Counted from the first letter of the stretch, positions 8,494 to 15,749 are shown. The stretch: 23,904 nt of DNA from Prevotella sp. UBA6429 (GCA_002437285.1 DJOV01000117.1:1-23904), one strand, 5' to 3'. Numbers and translations are program-made. Notes: generated by a model not told the origin, from the letters alone.

Positions 8494-9848
8494 ATGTTTT
8501 GGCTTTTACTTTGAAATACTTCTTTCGGCAATCTTGTTTTTAAGATAACGGGACACAAGTCTTTTCCTTGTGCAAGTCTTTCTTTATTTGCCATGAAGAC
8601 CTTATTTATGCACTTTCCGCAAAAATCATTGTGCTCACAGTGCTGGCATTCATCCCTGTTTCCATTTTCGGCGCTAAGATTTATTGTTGCGAAAGCGGTA
8701 TAAAGGGAATTGTTGTGAGACAGAAAGTTCAGATGGGAATCTTCTTTGAAATTGCCTAAAGTCCATTCGCTTCCCATCATGTTGCATGGTTGAACATTGC
8801 CGTTGGCTTGGAATGAAAGCATGGTCCACCCCGCTCCACATGACGGGATGGCGTTGGCCACACGTGTTCCGCGAGTTCCCAAACGGTCAATTATAGTATT
8901 GATTCGTTTTCCGTATTTCTCTCCCAATTGCATGACTTTTGCTCCCAGTATGCTTCGAGATTTGCTCTTTCTGTCACTCATCATGCATCCGTCTGACAAT
9001 TTATAAGTCCTTCCTTTTTCGACATTCTCAGGCACACTCACCATTAAATTACGAATGCCATGCGATAGCAAGTGCTCGAAGAAATGGTCTGACTCGTTGA
9101 TGTTTTCATTGGTGAGCATGTAAACGACGCGAAGGAAATGCGGGTCAACGTCTTCTTTAATTCGAATGATATTGTTTAATGTTCGCTGGAATGTATTCCG
9201 CACTCCTCGTTGGTAATCATTGGTCTCATCGCTGAATCCGTCTATGCTGATGCTGAACCCAACCTTATTGCGGTGTTTTTGGTAAATTTGAAGAGTAGAA
9301 GGGCGCAACACGACAGCGTTGGTCATGATGGTGATCATGTCAAATTGCTTGCATGCCTCATTGAGAATCTTGTCAAAGTCGGGGTTGATAGTTGGTTCTC
9401 CACCGGTCAATTCCAGTGTCTTGACATCACGCTCTTTTAGGGCTTTGAATAACCTTGTGGCCTCTTCGCAGCTAAGGTTTGTACTCTTGTCAGGAGCAAA
9501 GGCTCCATAACAATAACGACATTTTAAATTACATTTCTCGGTGATTTCTATGCTGGCAACACGGATGGGAGGCTTGTTCTCGTGAGGTGATTTCTGTGGA
9601 AATGGCGAGAAGGTGATAAAGCCCAATCTGGACATATTGGCAAAGAAATTGTTGAAACTGTCAGAAGAAACCTTATACGTTTTTGAGATTTCCCTAAGTA
9701 TGTCATCCATGTCAGTTTTTCCGTCTACCAATTTTAAGACGGGGAATGCACCAGTAGGAAGGTCTATGTTCTTTCCGGTGGTTAGGTCGATAGCTATTCC
9801 AAATTGCTCTGATATGACGACGTGTTCTTTTATTGCGGGATACCTCAT
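8490..9848 (-). CDS. Radical SAM/SPASM peptide maturase with PqqD-like N-terminus, 452 aa
   Basis: This is a probable RiPP-modifying enzyme. Residues ~1-82 have the look of a PqqD-type peptide-recognition (RRE) domain: ligand-pocket-like strands, ILREISKTYKV, and a wing ending in GFITF. The radical SAM core follows with the [4Fe-4S] site at Cys106, Cys110 and Cys113 (CxxxCxxC in TEKCNLKCRYCYG) and the SAM-binding LTGGEPT at 147-153. The C-terminal SPASM region supplies seven cysteines: 337 (SCGAGW), 355 (GNVQPC), 401, 404, 410, 413 (CX2CX5CX2C; the family norm ends in CX3C) and 432. This organisation matches sactisynthases such as AlbA/ThnB and related thioether-forming maturases. The gene lies 64 nt after the peptide gene and overlaps the ABC ATPase by 4 nt, which points to the Cys-patterned peptide as substrate. 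Other SPASM reactions, such as ranthionine or C-C crosslinks, remain possible. Confidence 0.9.
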   Translation of the reverse strand: MRYPAIKEHVVISEQFGIAIDLTTGKNIDLPTGAFPVLKLVDGKTDMDDILREISKTYKVSSDSFNNFFANMSRLGFITFSPFPQKSPHENKPPIRVASIEITEKCNLKCRYCYGAFAPDKSTNLSCEEATRLFKALKERDVKTLELTGGEPTINPDFDKILNEACKQFDMITIMTNAVVLRPSTLQIYQKHRNKVGFSISIDGFSDETNDYQRGVRNTFQRTLNNIIRIKEDVDPHFLRVVYMLTNENINESDHFFEHLLSHGIRNLMVSVPENVEKGRTYKLSDGCMMSDRKSKSRSILGAKVMQLGEKYGKRINTIIDRLGTRGTRVANAIPSCGAGWTMLSFQANGNVQPCNMMGSEWTLGNFKEDSHLNFLSHNNSLYTAFATINLSAENGNRDECQHCEHNDFCGKCINKVFMANKERLAQGKDLCPVILKTRLPKEVFQSKSQNI

Positions 9849-9864
9849 GCTTGTTCTTTGTTTA

Positions 9865-9899
9865 GGCTTCGGTAAGTGCCTTTAAGGACTACCGAAGCC
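9865..9899 (-). promoter_or_regulatory. Intercistronic hairpin between peptide and maturase genes
   Basis: A perfect 10-bp inverted repeat (GGCTTCGGTA at 9865-9874, TACCGAAGCC at 9890-9899) encloses further pairs (9876-9877 with 9888-9889, 9879-9881 with 9885-9887). In the transcript it sits between the peptide stop and the maturase ATG. It is followed by TAAACAAAG rather than a U-tract, so it is probably an mRNA-stabilising or attenuating element that favours the peptide over the enzyme. This function is inferred. Confidence 0.65.
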
Positions 9900-9912
9900 A
9901 ATGGGTGATTGG

Positions 9913-10071
9913 TTAGAAAGATGAAAAAGCGGCCACCCCAGCCCATGCGGCTATGTTGCCTCCACATGCTACACACAGGACACATGCTGCGCACCATACG
10001 CTTGTGTCAATGTCTTCGTTCCCTTGAACCATGGGGGAAGCACCCATGACTCCGAAATTTAGTTCTTTCAT
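9913..10071 (-). CDS. Putative sactipeptide-like RiPP precursor, 52 aa
   Basis: This short gene reads from an ATG at 10069-10071 to a TAA at 9913-9915. The N-terminal part MKELNFGVMGASPMVQGN is leader-like, followed by an acidic E-D-I-D stretch (19-22). From Trp26 comes a striking core with Cys27, Cys30, Cys33 and Cys36, every third residue. Gly37-Gly38-Asn39 form a likely turn. Then comes a 13-residue hydrophobic tail with large residues at I40, W43, V46, F49 and F52 and only Ala, Gly or Ser between. Four Cys spaced CxxCxxCxxC before a small-residue partner half is the thurincin H pattern, where Cys sulfurs bond to alpha carbons across a hairpin. The gene directly precedes a radical SAM/SPASM maturase and an ABC exporter. 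I know no Bacteroidota family with this peptide. The cleavage site is unknown; cutting after G38 would instead leave the Cys half in the leader. Confidence 0.8.
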   Translation of the reverse strand: MKELNFGVMGASPMVQGNEDIDTSVWCAACVLCVACGGNIAAWAGVAAFSSF

Positions 10072-10141
10072 TTTTTGTTTTTTTTATGGTTGATAATTGG
10101 TGGTTGAAATGGCTATAGCCTTTTTCTTTTTAGTTCTGCTG

Positions 10142-10149
10142 CAAATATA
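10142..10149 (-). promoter_or_regulatory. Putative -7 box of the peptide operon
   Basis: On the minus strand TATATTTG matches TAnnTTTG and lies about 70 nt before the peptide ATG, leaving an A/T-rich untranslated leader. A TTTG-like -33 element is present but spaced about 24 nt upstream, longer than the usual 19-21, so the promoter may need an activator. The divergent LuxR-type protein is an obvious candidate, by inference. Confidence 0.5.
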
Positions 10150-10255
10150 ACAGAAAATAAAACGAAATAAACGCAAAAAGGAAGATTTTTAGAAAAAAGA
10201 CTTAAAAAAATACACTTTTGTGTCCCTGTTCCGCTTCAATTAGAAATGAAATTCG

Positions 10256-10263
10256 TACTTTTG
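10256..10263 (+). promoter_or_regulatory. Putative -7 box of the PAS-LuxR gene
   Basis: TACTTTTG matches TAnnTTTG and lies 27 nt before the ATG at 10291. No well-spaced TTTG is seen. Together with the opposite-strand box at 10142-10149 it defines a ~110-bp divergent control region, where an operator for the regulator would be expected; no obvious dyad was found. Confidence 0.45.
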
Positions 10264-10290
10264 CTTTTGAATTGATAATTTATTTAGCTT

Positions 10291-11040
10291 ATGAAGGATG
10301 CACCGAAAGTGTTGTTGGAGGATACGGTTTATTATATTCAAAATGTGGACAGCGGAGCATTGAAACTTGTGGTAAGCGCAGTCAAGGCGTTTGCGAGAAG
10401 TACTTATCAAGGGGTATATGTGATAGACCTTTTTGCTAAAAGCGTTCTTTACGTATCTGAAAATTTAGGGAAGTGGTATGGTCGTTCTACTCTGGAACTT
10501 AAGCGGGCTGGTATGATGTTTTACTTGGAAAAAATTCCCATGAAGGAACGGAAGTTTTTAAGGGAGGTGAACCAGAAAGGCTTGTTGTTTTTCAACGAAC
10601 AGCCTTTGGAAGAGCGTTTGGATTATGTTATGACATATGATTTTCATTTGACAGGTGAAAGGAAGCCCAAATTAGTTAATCATAGTTTTACTCCTATGAT
10701 ATTGACGAAAGATGGAAAAATCAGGTTGGCGTTGTGCGCTGTTTCCTTGTCGCCGAGGAATTCTGTTGGTCACTATGTGATGCGTAATGTGGGAACGAAG
10801 ATGCGTTATGAATATGATTGCAATATGCATAGATGGGTCAAGACGGACTGGAAGAGCTTGGGTGAGATGGAACGTGATGTGCTCTCCATGTCGGCTCAAG
10901 GCTATACGATGTCAGATATTGCTGATTGCTTATGTCGAACGGTGGATGCGGTTAAGGCCTGCAAGAAAAAGATGTTCTTGAAGTTGGGCGTAAGGAACAT
11001 TTCTGGCGCATTGTCTGTGGCGAGAAGCGAGGCTCTGTAG
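10291..11040 (+). CDS. PAS-LuxR transcriptional regulator, 249 aa
   Basis: The C-terminal residues 187-247 form a LuxR/GerE helix-turn-helix: L-x-x-M-E-R-D-V-L at the start, the G-Y-T-M-S-D-I-A scaffold, then TVDAVKACKKKMFLKLGVRN as recognition and dimer helices. Residues ~40-155 resemble a PAS fold. GVYVIDLFAKSVLYVSENLGKWYG fits the opening strands, and HSFTPMILTKDGKIRLALCAVSLSP fits the closing strands. There is no receiver domain with a phosphorylatable Asp, so it is not a classical response regulator. It is transcribed divergently from the peptide operon with 219 bp between start codons, and shares that region's AT-rich composition. This suggests a local regulator acquired with the cluster. 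The ligand sensed by the PAS-like part is unknown. Confidence 0.8.
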   Translation: MKDAPKVLLEDTVYYIQNVDSGALKLVVSAVKAFARSTYQGVYVIDLFAKSVLYVSENLGKWYGRSTLELKRAGMMFYLEKIPMKERKFLREVNQKGLLFFNEQPLEERLDYVMTYDFHLTGERKPKLVNHSFTPMILTKDGKIRLALCAVSLSPRNSVGHYVMRNVGTKMRYEYDCNMHRWVKTDWKSLGEMERDVLSMSAQGYTMSDIADCLCRTVDAVKACKKKMFLKLGVRNISGALSVARSEAL

Positions 11041-11115
11041 AGCAATAAGGACGTAGGTGTTGCGTGACGATAAGGCCTTGGTAATGGTGGGGCTTTGCCG
11101 GGTAAATGTGACCTT

Positions 11116-11162
11116 GTGTCGTGGTCAAGGCGTTAAAAACCGTTAGGTGCGACACTTTTTTA
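11116..11162 (+). terminator. Possible terminator of the regulator gene
   Basis: GTGTCG at 11116-11121 can pair with CGACAC at 11150-11155, and the second arm runs directly into six Ts. The loop is long (28 nt) with only weak internal pairing, so confidence is modest. Placement 75 nt after the regulator stop and before the purB promoter fits. Confidence 0.4.
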
Positions 11163-11196
11163 TTGCGGGAATATCCATCGTGTCGAAATTAATTCG

Positions 11197-11204
11197 TAAT
11201 TTTG
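11197..11204 (+). promoter_or_regulatory. Putative -7 box of purB
   Basis: TAATTTTG matches TAnnTTTG and lies 21 nt before the purB ATG, implying a very short leader. No clear -33 TTTG is visible at the expected distance. Confidence 0.5.
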
Positions 11205-11225
11205 CAAGCGTGTTAATTTAAGGAT

Positions 11226-12572
11226 ATGAAACTCGATTTGTTGACAGCAATTTCTCCAGTCGATGGCCGTTACCGTGGTAAGACAGAGCCGCTGGCTGAT
11301 TATTTTTCAGAGTATGCACTCATTCGTTATCGTGTGCGCGTTGAGATAGAGTATTTCATCACATTGTGTGAACTGCCCTTGCCCCAGCTCGCCTCGTTCG
11401 ACCACTCCCTTTTCGATCGCCTGCGCGACATTTATCGCCACTTCGACGAGGAATCGGCCCAGCACGTGAAGGACATTGAGAAGGTGACCAACCACGACGT
11501 GAAGGCCGTGGAGTACTTCATCAAGGAGGAGTTTGACAAGATCGGCGGCCTGGAGCCCTACAAGGAGTTCATCCACTTCGGCCTTACCTCGCAGGATATC
11601 AACAATACCAGCGTGCCCCTCTCGATGAAGGAGGCCCTGCACGATGTCTATTATCCCCAGGTGGAGGAGCTCATCGCCCAGCTGCAGCAGTATGCCGACG
11701 AGTGGAAGGATGTGCCCATGCTGGCCAAGACCCACGGACAGCCTGCCTCGCCCACCCGCCTGGGCAAGGAGATCATGGTCTATGTCTATCGCCTCACGGA
11801 GCAGCTCAACGAGCTCAAGGCCTGCAAGATGACCGCCAAGTTTGGCGGTGCCACGGGCAACTTCAATGCCCATCATGTGGCCTATCCCGGCTACGACTGG
11901 AAGGCTTTCGCCAACCAGTTTGTCAGCGAGAAGCTCGGCCTGCAGCGTGAGCAGTGGACCACACAGATCAGCAACTACGACTGTCTGGCTGCCGTGTTCG
12001 ACGCCATCCGCCGCATCAACACCATCATCATCGACCTCGACCGTGACTTCTGGATGTATATCTCCATGGAATATTTCAAGCAGAAGATCAAGGCAGGCGA
12101 GGTGGGATCGAGCGCCATGCCCCACAAGGTGAACCCCATCGACTATGAGAACAGCGAGGGCAACCTCGGCATGGCCAACGCCGTACTGCAGTTCCTGGCC
12201 AGCAAGTTGCCCGTCAGCCGCCTGCAGCGCGACCTGACCGACTCCACCGTGCTCCGCAACATCGGTGTGCCCTTGGGCCACAGCATCATCGCCATACAGA
12301 GCACCCTCAAGGGCCTGCGCAAGCTCATCCTCAACGAGGAGAAGATCAGTGAGGATCTCGACAACACATGGGCCGTCGTGGCCGAGGCCATCCAGACCAT
12401 CCTTCGCCGCGAGGGCTATCCCCATCCCTATGAGGCACTCAAGGCCCTCACGCGCACCAACAAGAAGATGACCGAGCAGACCATCCACGACTTTGTGGAG
12501 ACACTCCAGGTCAGCGACAGCGTGAAGCAGGAGCTGCGCGCCATCACGCCCCACAACTACACGGGCATGTAA
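11226..12572 (+). CDS. purB: Adenylosuccinate lyase
   Basis: This cytoplasmic enzyme cleaves SAICAR to AICAR and adenylosuccinate to AMP, both with release of fumarate, in purine synthesis. The 448-residue length is typical of the bacterial long form. The start reads MKLDLLTAISPVDGRYRGKT, as in E. coli PurB. The catalytic His lies in MLAKTHGQPASPTRLG (His170). The fumarase/lyase superfamily signature is GSSAMPHKVNP at 294-304, with the catalytic Ser295 on its flexible loop. The HFGLTSQDINNTSVP segment (117-131) is also conserved. The gene begins a plus-strand series with the pseudouridine synthase and asnS. Its GC-rich codon use contrasts sharply with the regulator just upstream, marking the end of the AT-rich island. 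Confidence 0.97.
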   Translation: MKLDLLTAISPVDGRYRGKTEPLADYFSEYALIRYRVRVEIEYFITLCELPLPQLASFDHSLFDRLRDIYRHFDEESAQHVKDIEKVTNHDVKAVEYFIKEEFDKIGGLEPYKEFIHFGLTSQDINNTSVPLSMKEALHDVYYPQVEELIAQLQQYADEWKDVPMLAKTHGQPASPTRLGKEIMVYVYRLTEQLNELKACKMTAKFGGATGNFNAHHVAYPGYDWKAFANQFVSEKLGLQREQWTTQISNYDCLAAVFDAIRRINTIIIDLDRDFWMYISMEYFKQKIKAGEVGSSAMPHKVNPIDYENSEGNLGMANAVLQFLASKLPVSRLQRDLTDSTVLRNIGVPLGHSIIAIQSTLKGLRKLILNEEKISEDLDNTWAVVAEAIQTILRREGYPHPYEALKALTRTNKKMTEQTIHDFVETLQVSDSVKQELRAITPHNYTGM

Positions 12573-12872
12573 TCGCTATTCCACCCTTCTTCCTTGCGGC
12601 GGGAGCCGCAGGGAGGGCGGCAGACGAGCGGATTGTCAGGGAAACATCCGGAGAACATTCAAATAACATCATATCATAAGTATCAATTAGTCAAACAAAG
12701 AATTGAACGAAGAACACTGCTAACTTACTAATTTCCGCTCTCCACCCCCGTGGAGACGGTCGTTTCGGGATACAGGGGAGCGCTTGACGCGTTGCGCCCG
12801 TCTATCGGAATCGCCATGGCCGGGAAGGTCAAACGGTATCGTTCATAGTTCAAGGCAAAAGATTTAAAGATT
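12573..12872 (+). other. Gene-free spacer between purB and the pseudouridine synthase
   Basis: These 300 bases hold no credible gene. Two compact hairpins are visible. One is a 9-bp stem with a GGGA loop at 12592-12613, just after purB, without a T-tract. The other is a 7-bp stem TCTCCAC/GTGGAGA with a CCCC loop at 12739-12756. The region between is AT-rich and may carry the promoter of the next operon, but no clean TAnnTTTG was found. The second hairpin probably lies in the mRNA leader. Confidence 0.5.
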
Positions 12873-14339
12873 ATGGCAGAAGAAATGGAGAACAAGTCTC
12901 TCGGTTCAGCAGAGACACAGAATCAGCAGGGTGAAGGTGGCCGTGAGGGCTATAACAGACCTTCTGGTTATCAGAGAGATTATCACAGTGCAGGCCGCAC
13001 ACAGCGTCCCCGCATCCACACGCAGCGTGCCTACAGCTCTGACCGTGGCCGTGCGCAGGGTGAGGGAGGCTTCCGTCCCGAGGGCTTCGGAGCGGGTTTG
13101 CAGGCCGGAGGCGAGCAGACGCGCCAGCCCCGTCAGGGCGGCTACCAGCCCCGCCAGGGTGGTTATCGTCCCCGCTACAACAACAATAATGAGGAGGGTG
13201 GCTACCAGCCCCGCCAGGGCGGCTACCAACCCCGCCAGCAGGGTGGCTATCGTCCCCGCTACAACAACAATAATGAGGAGGGTGGTTACCAGCCCCGCCA
13301 GGGCGGTTATCAGCCCCGCCAGCAGGGTGGCTATCGCCCCCGATACAACAACAATAATAACTCCGAGAACGGTGGCTACCAGCCCCGTCAGGGCGGTTAC
13401 GGCCAGCGTCAGCAGGGCGGTTACCGTCCTCGCTACAACAATCAGGGTGAGGGCGGCTATCAGCCCCGCCAGGGTGGCTACGGCCAGCGCCAGGGTGGCT
13501 ATCGCCAGGGCGGTTATGGTCGCCAGCAGGGCGGCTACGGCCAGCGCCCGGGCTACGATCCCAATGCGAAGTACAGCATGAAGAAGCGCATTGAGTACAA
13601 GGAGGAGCACACCGACCCCAATGAGCCCATCCGCCTCAACAAGTATCTGGCCAACGCTGGCGTGTGCTCGCGTCGTGAGGCTGACGAGTTCATCCAGTCG
13701 GGTGTCGTCACCGTCAATGGCGTGGTGGCCACGGAGCTGGGCATGAAGGTGAAGCGCTCCGACGAGGTGAAGTTCCACGACCAGCCCGTCACCTTGGAGA
13801 AGAAGGTCTACGTGCTGCTCAACAAGCCGAAGGACTATGTCACCACGAGCGACGACCCCCAGCAGCGCAAGACCGTGATGGATCTCGTGAAGGACGCCTG
13901 CCCCGAGCGCATCTATCCTGTGGGACGTCTCGACCGCAACACCACGGGTGTGCTGCTGCTCACCAATGACGGCGATCTGGCCAGCAAGCTCACGCACCCC
14001 AAGTTCCTCAAGAAGAAAGTGTATCACGTGTTCCTCGACAAGAACGTCAGCGAGGAAGACCTGCAGAAGATAGCCGAGGGCATCGAGCTCGAGGATGGCG
14101 AGGTGCATGCCGACGCCATCGAGTATGCCGACGACCGCGACAAGAGCCAGGTGGGCATCGAGATCCACAGCGGCCGCAACCGCATTGTGCGCCGCATCTT
14201 CGAGAAGTTGGGCTATCGTGTCGTGAAGCTTGACCGTGCCCAGTTTGCCGGATTGACCAAGAAGAACCTGCGCCGTGGCGACTGGCGTTTCCTCACCGAG
14301 AAGGAGGTGGAGATGCTCCGCAACGGTATGTATGAATAG
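12873..14339 (+). CDS. RluB-type 23S rRNA pseudouridine synthase with repeat-rich N-terminus, 488 aa
   Basis: Residues ~252-298 form an S4 RNA-binding domain (PIRLNKYLANAGVCSRREADEFI). Residues ~312-450 are an RsuA/RluB-family pseudouridine synthase with the catalytic Asp354 in GRLDRNTTGVLLLTNDG. The family closer R-N-R-I-V-R-R-I-F-E-K-L-G is present. The probable role is isomerising a uridine of the large-subunit rRNA, as RluB does. Unusually, residues ~1-235 are a low-complexity extension built from GGYQPRQ, GGYRPRY and NNNN units, rich in Gly, Arg, Tyr, Gln and Asn. It resembles eukaryotic RGG/YG RNA-binding tails and shares nothing with the ~240-residue E. coli enzyme. It sits 15 nt before asnS, so the two are co-transcribed. 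The exact target uridine is not provable here. Confidence 0.92.
   Translation: MAEEMENKSLGSAETQNQQGEGGREGYNRPSGYQRDYHSAGRTQRPRIHTQRAYSSDRGRAQGEGGFRPEGFGAGLQAGGEQTRQPRQGGYQPRQGGYRPRYNNNNEEGGYQPRQGGYQPRQQGGYRPRYNNNNEEGGYQPRQGGYQPRQQGGYRPRYNNNNNSENGGYQPRQGGYGQRQQGGYRPRYNNQGEGGYQPRQGGYGQRQGGYRQGGYGRQQGGYGQRPGYDPNAKYSMKKRIEYKEEHTDPNEPIRLNKYLANAGVCSRREADEFIQSGVVTVNGVVATELGMKVKRSDEVKFHDQPVTLEKKVYVLLNKPKDYVTTSDDPQQRKTVMDLVKDACPERIYPVGRLDRNTTGVLLLTNDGDLASKLTHPKFLKKKVYHVFLDKNVSEEDLQKIAEGIELEDGEVHADAIEYADDRDKSQVGIEIHSGRNRIVRRIFEKLGYRVVKLDRAQFAGLTKKNLRRGDWRFLTEKEVEMLRNGMYE
13132..13560 (+). repeat. In-gene tandem repeat encoding GGYQPRQ/GGYRPRY units
   Basis: The DNA carries many copies of a 21-24-bp unit starting GGTGGCTACCAGCCCCGCCA. 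Larger nested copies of about 84 bp (28 codons, from about 13192 and again from about 13276) are nearly identical. All unit lengths preserve the reading frame, so copy number could vary between strains without breaking the enzyme. Confidence 0.85.
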
Positions 14340-14354
14340 TAAATAATAGGTATC

Positions 14355-15749
14355 ATGTCTAAAAGAACTAAAGTTGTCGATGCCCTCCAAAGCACCGACT
14401 ATGGCAAAGAGATCACTGTCAAGGGATGGGTGCGGTCGCACCGCAGTAGCAAGGCTGTCGACTTCATCGCCCTCAACGACGGTTCCACCATCAAGAATAT
14501 CCAGGTCGTCGTAGATCCGGCCAAGATCAGCGAGGACGAGCTCAAGAGCATCACCACGGGTGCTTGCATCCGCGCCACGGGTCTGCTCGTGGAGAGCCAG
14601 GGCAAGGGACAGACTTGCGAGATACAGGCCAGCGAGATCGAGATCTATGGTCTCTGCCCCTCCGACTATCCCATGCAGAAGAAGGGCCAGAGCTTCGAGT
14701 ACATGCGCCAGTATGCGCATCTGCGCCTGCGCACCAACACGTTTGGTGCCGTCTTCCGCATCCGCCACAACATGGCCATCGCCATCCACAAGTATTTCCA
14801 CGAGCACGGCTTCTATTATTTCAACGCACCGCTCATCACGGCCAGCGACTGTGAGGGCGCCGGCGAGATGTTCCAGGTGACCACGCTCGACCTGGACCGT
14901 GTGGCCAAGAGCGGCAAGGTGGAATATGACAAGGACTTCTTCGGCAAGAAGACCAATCTCACCGTCTCCGGACAGCTGGAGGGCGAGCTGGGTGCCACGG
15001 CGCTCGGTGCCATCTACACCTTCGGACCGACGTTCCGCGCCGAGAACAGCAACACGCCCCGCCACCTCGCCGAGTTCTGGATGGTGGAGCCTGAGGTGGC
15101 CTTCATGGACAAGGACGAACTGATGGACCTTGAGGAAGACTTCATCAAGTATTGTGTGCAATGGGCGCTCGACAACTGCAAGGATGACCTGGAGTTCCTC
15201 AACAAGATGGTCGACAAGACCCTCCTGCAGACCCTTGAGGGTGTGGTCAAGGAGAGCTTTGTGCGCCTGCCCTACACCGAGGGCATCAAGATCCTGCAGA
15301 AGGCCGCAGAGGACGGCCACAAGTTTGAGTTCCCCATCACGGGTTGGGGCATGGACCTCGCCAGCGAGCATGAGCGTTACCTCGTGGAGGAACACTTCAA
15401 GCGCCCAGTCATCATGACCGACTATCCTTCCGAGATCAAGTCGTTCTACATGAAGAAGAACCCCGACGGCAAGACCATGCAGGGCACCGACGTGCTGTTC
15501 CCCCGCATCGGCGAGATCATCGGAGGCTCGGTGCGTGAGGAGAGCTATGAGAAGTTGCTCAGCGAGATCGAGCGCCGCAATATGCGCGAGCAGACCTACG
15601 ACTGGTATCTTGACACGCGCAAGTATGGCTCATGCCCGCACGCCGGCTTCGGTCTGGGCTTCGAGCGCCTCATCCTCTTCGTCACAGGCATGCAGAACAT
15701 CCGCGACGTCATTCCTTTCCCGCGCACACCGAAGAACGCTGAGTTCTAA
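14355..15749 (+). CDS. asnS: Asparaginyl-tRNA synthetase
   Basis: This class IIb aminoacyl-tRNA synthetase charges tRNA-Asn with asparagine in the cytoplasm. The N-terminal ~105 residues form the OB-fold anticodon-binding domain ([25 protein letters not shown]). The catalytic core shows class II motif 2 around residues 228-249 ([21 protein letters not shown]) and motif 3 around 432-443 ([12 protein letters not shown]). [13 protein letters not shown]-terminus follows. The length of 464 is normal. AsnRS rather than AspRS is indicated by the short OB domain, the absence of a GAD insert and the PR-x-x-x-x-x-x-F ending. The gene lies 15 nt after the pseudouridine synthase and is followed by a terminator. 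Confidence 0.97.
   Translation: MSKRTKVVDALQSTDYGKEITVKGWVRSHRSSKAVDFIALNDGSTIKNIQVVVDPAKISEDELKSITTGACIRATGLLVESQGKGQTCEIQASEIEIYGLCPSDYPMQKKGQSFEYMRQYAHLRLRTNTFGAVFRIRHNMAIAIHKYFHEHGFYYFNAPLITASDCEGAGEMFQVTTLDLDRVAKSGKVEYDKDFFGKKTNLTVSGQLEGELGATALGAIYTFGPTFRAENSNTPRHLAEFWMVEPEVAFMDKDELMDLEEDFIKYCVQWALDNCKDDLEFLNKMVDKTLLQTLEGVVKESFVRLPYTEGIKILQKAAEDGHKFEFPITGWGMDLASEHERYLVEEHFKRPVIMTDYPSEIKSFYMKKNPDGKTMQGTDVLFPRIGEIIGGSVREESYEKLLSEIERRNMREQTYDWYLDTRKYGSCPHAGFGLGFERLILFVTGMQNIRDVIPFPRTPKNAEF

Noticed and set aside
11307..12554. 415-codon minus-strand frame inside purB
   Set aside because: Antisense of a conserved enzyme; the composition (Leu, Val, Gly, His rich) is typical of a codon-bias artefact.
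13132..13560. CRISPR-like array
   Set aside because: The repeats are in-frame within a gene, lack unique spacers of uniform length and encode a low-complexity protein arm.
12906..15395. 829-codon open frame on the minus strand across the pseudouridine synthase and asnS
   Set aside because: It is a shadow of GC-rich codons on the plus strand. Its translation is a Leu/Ala/Val/His-rich run with no domain, while both plus-strand genes are unmistakable.
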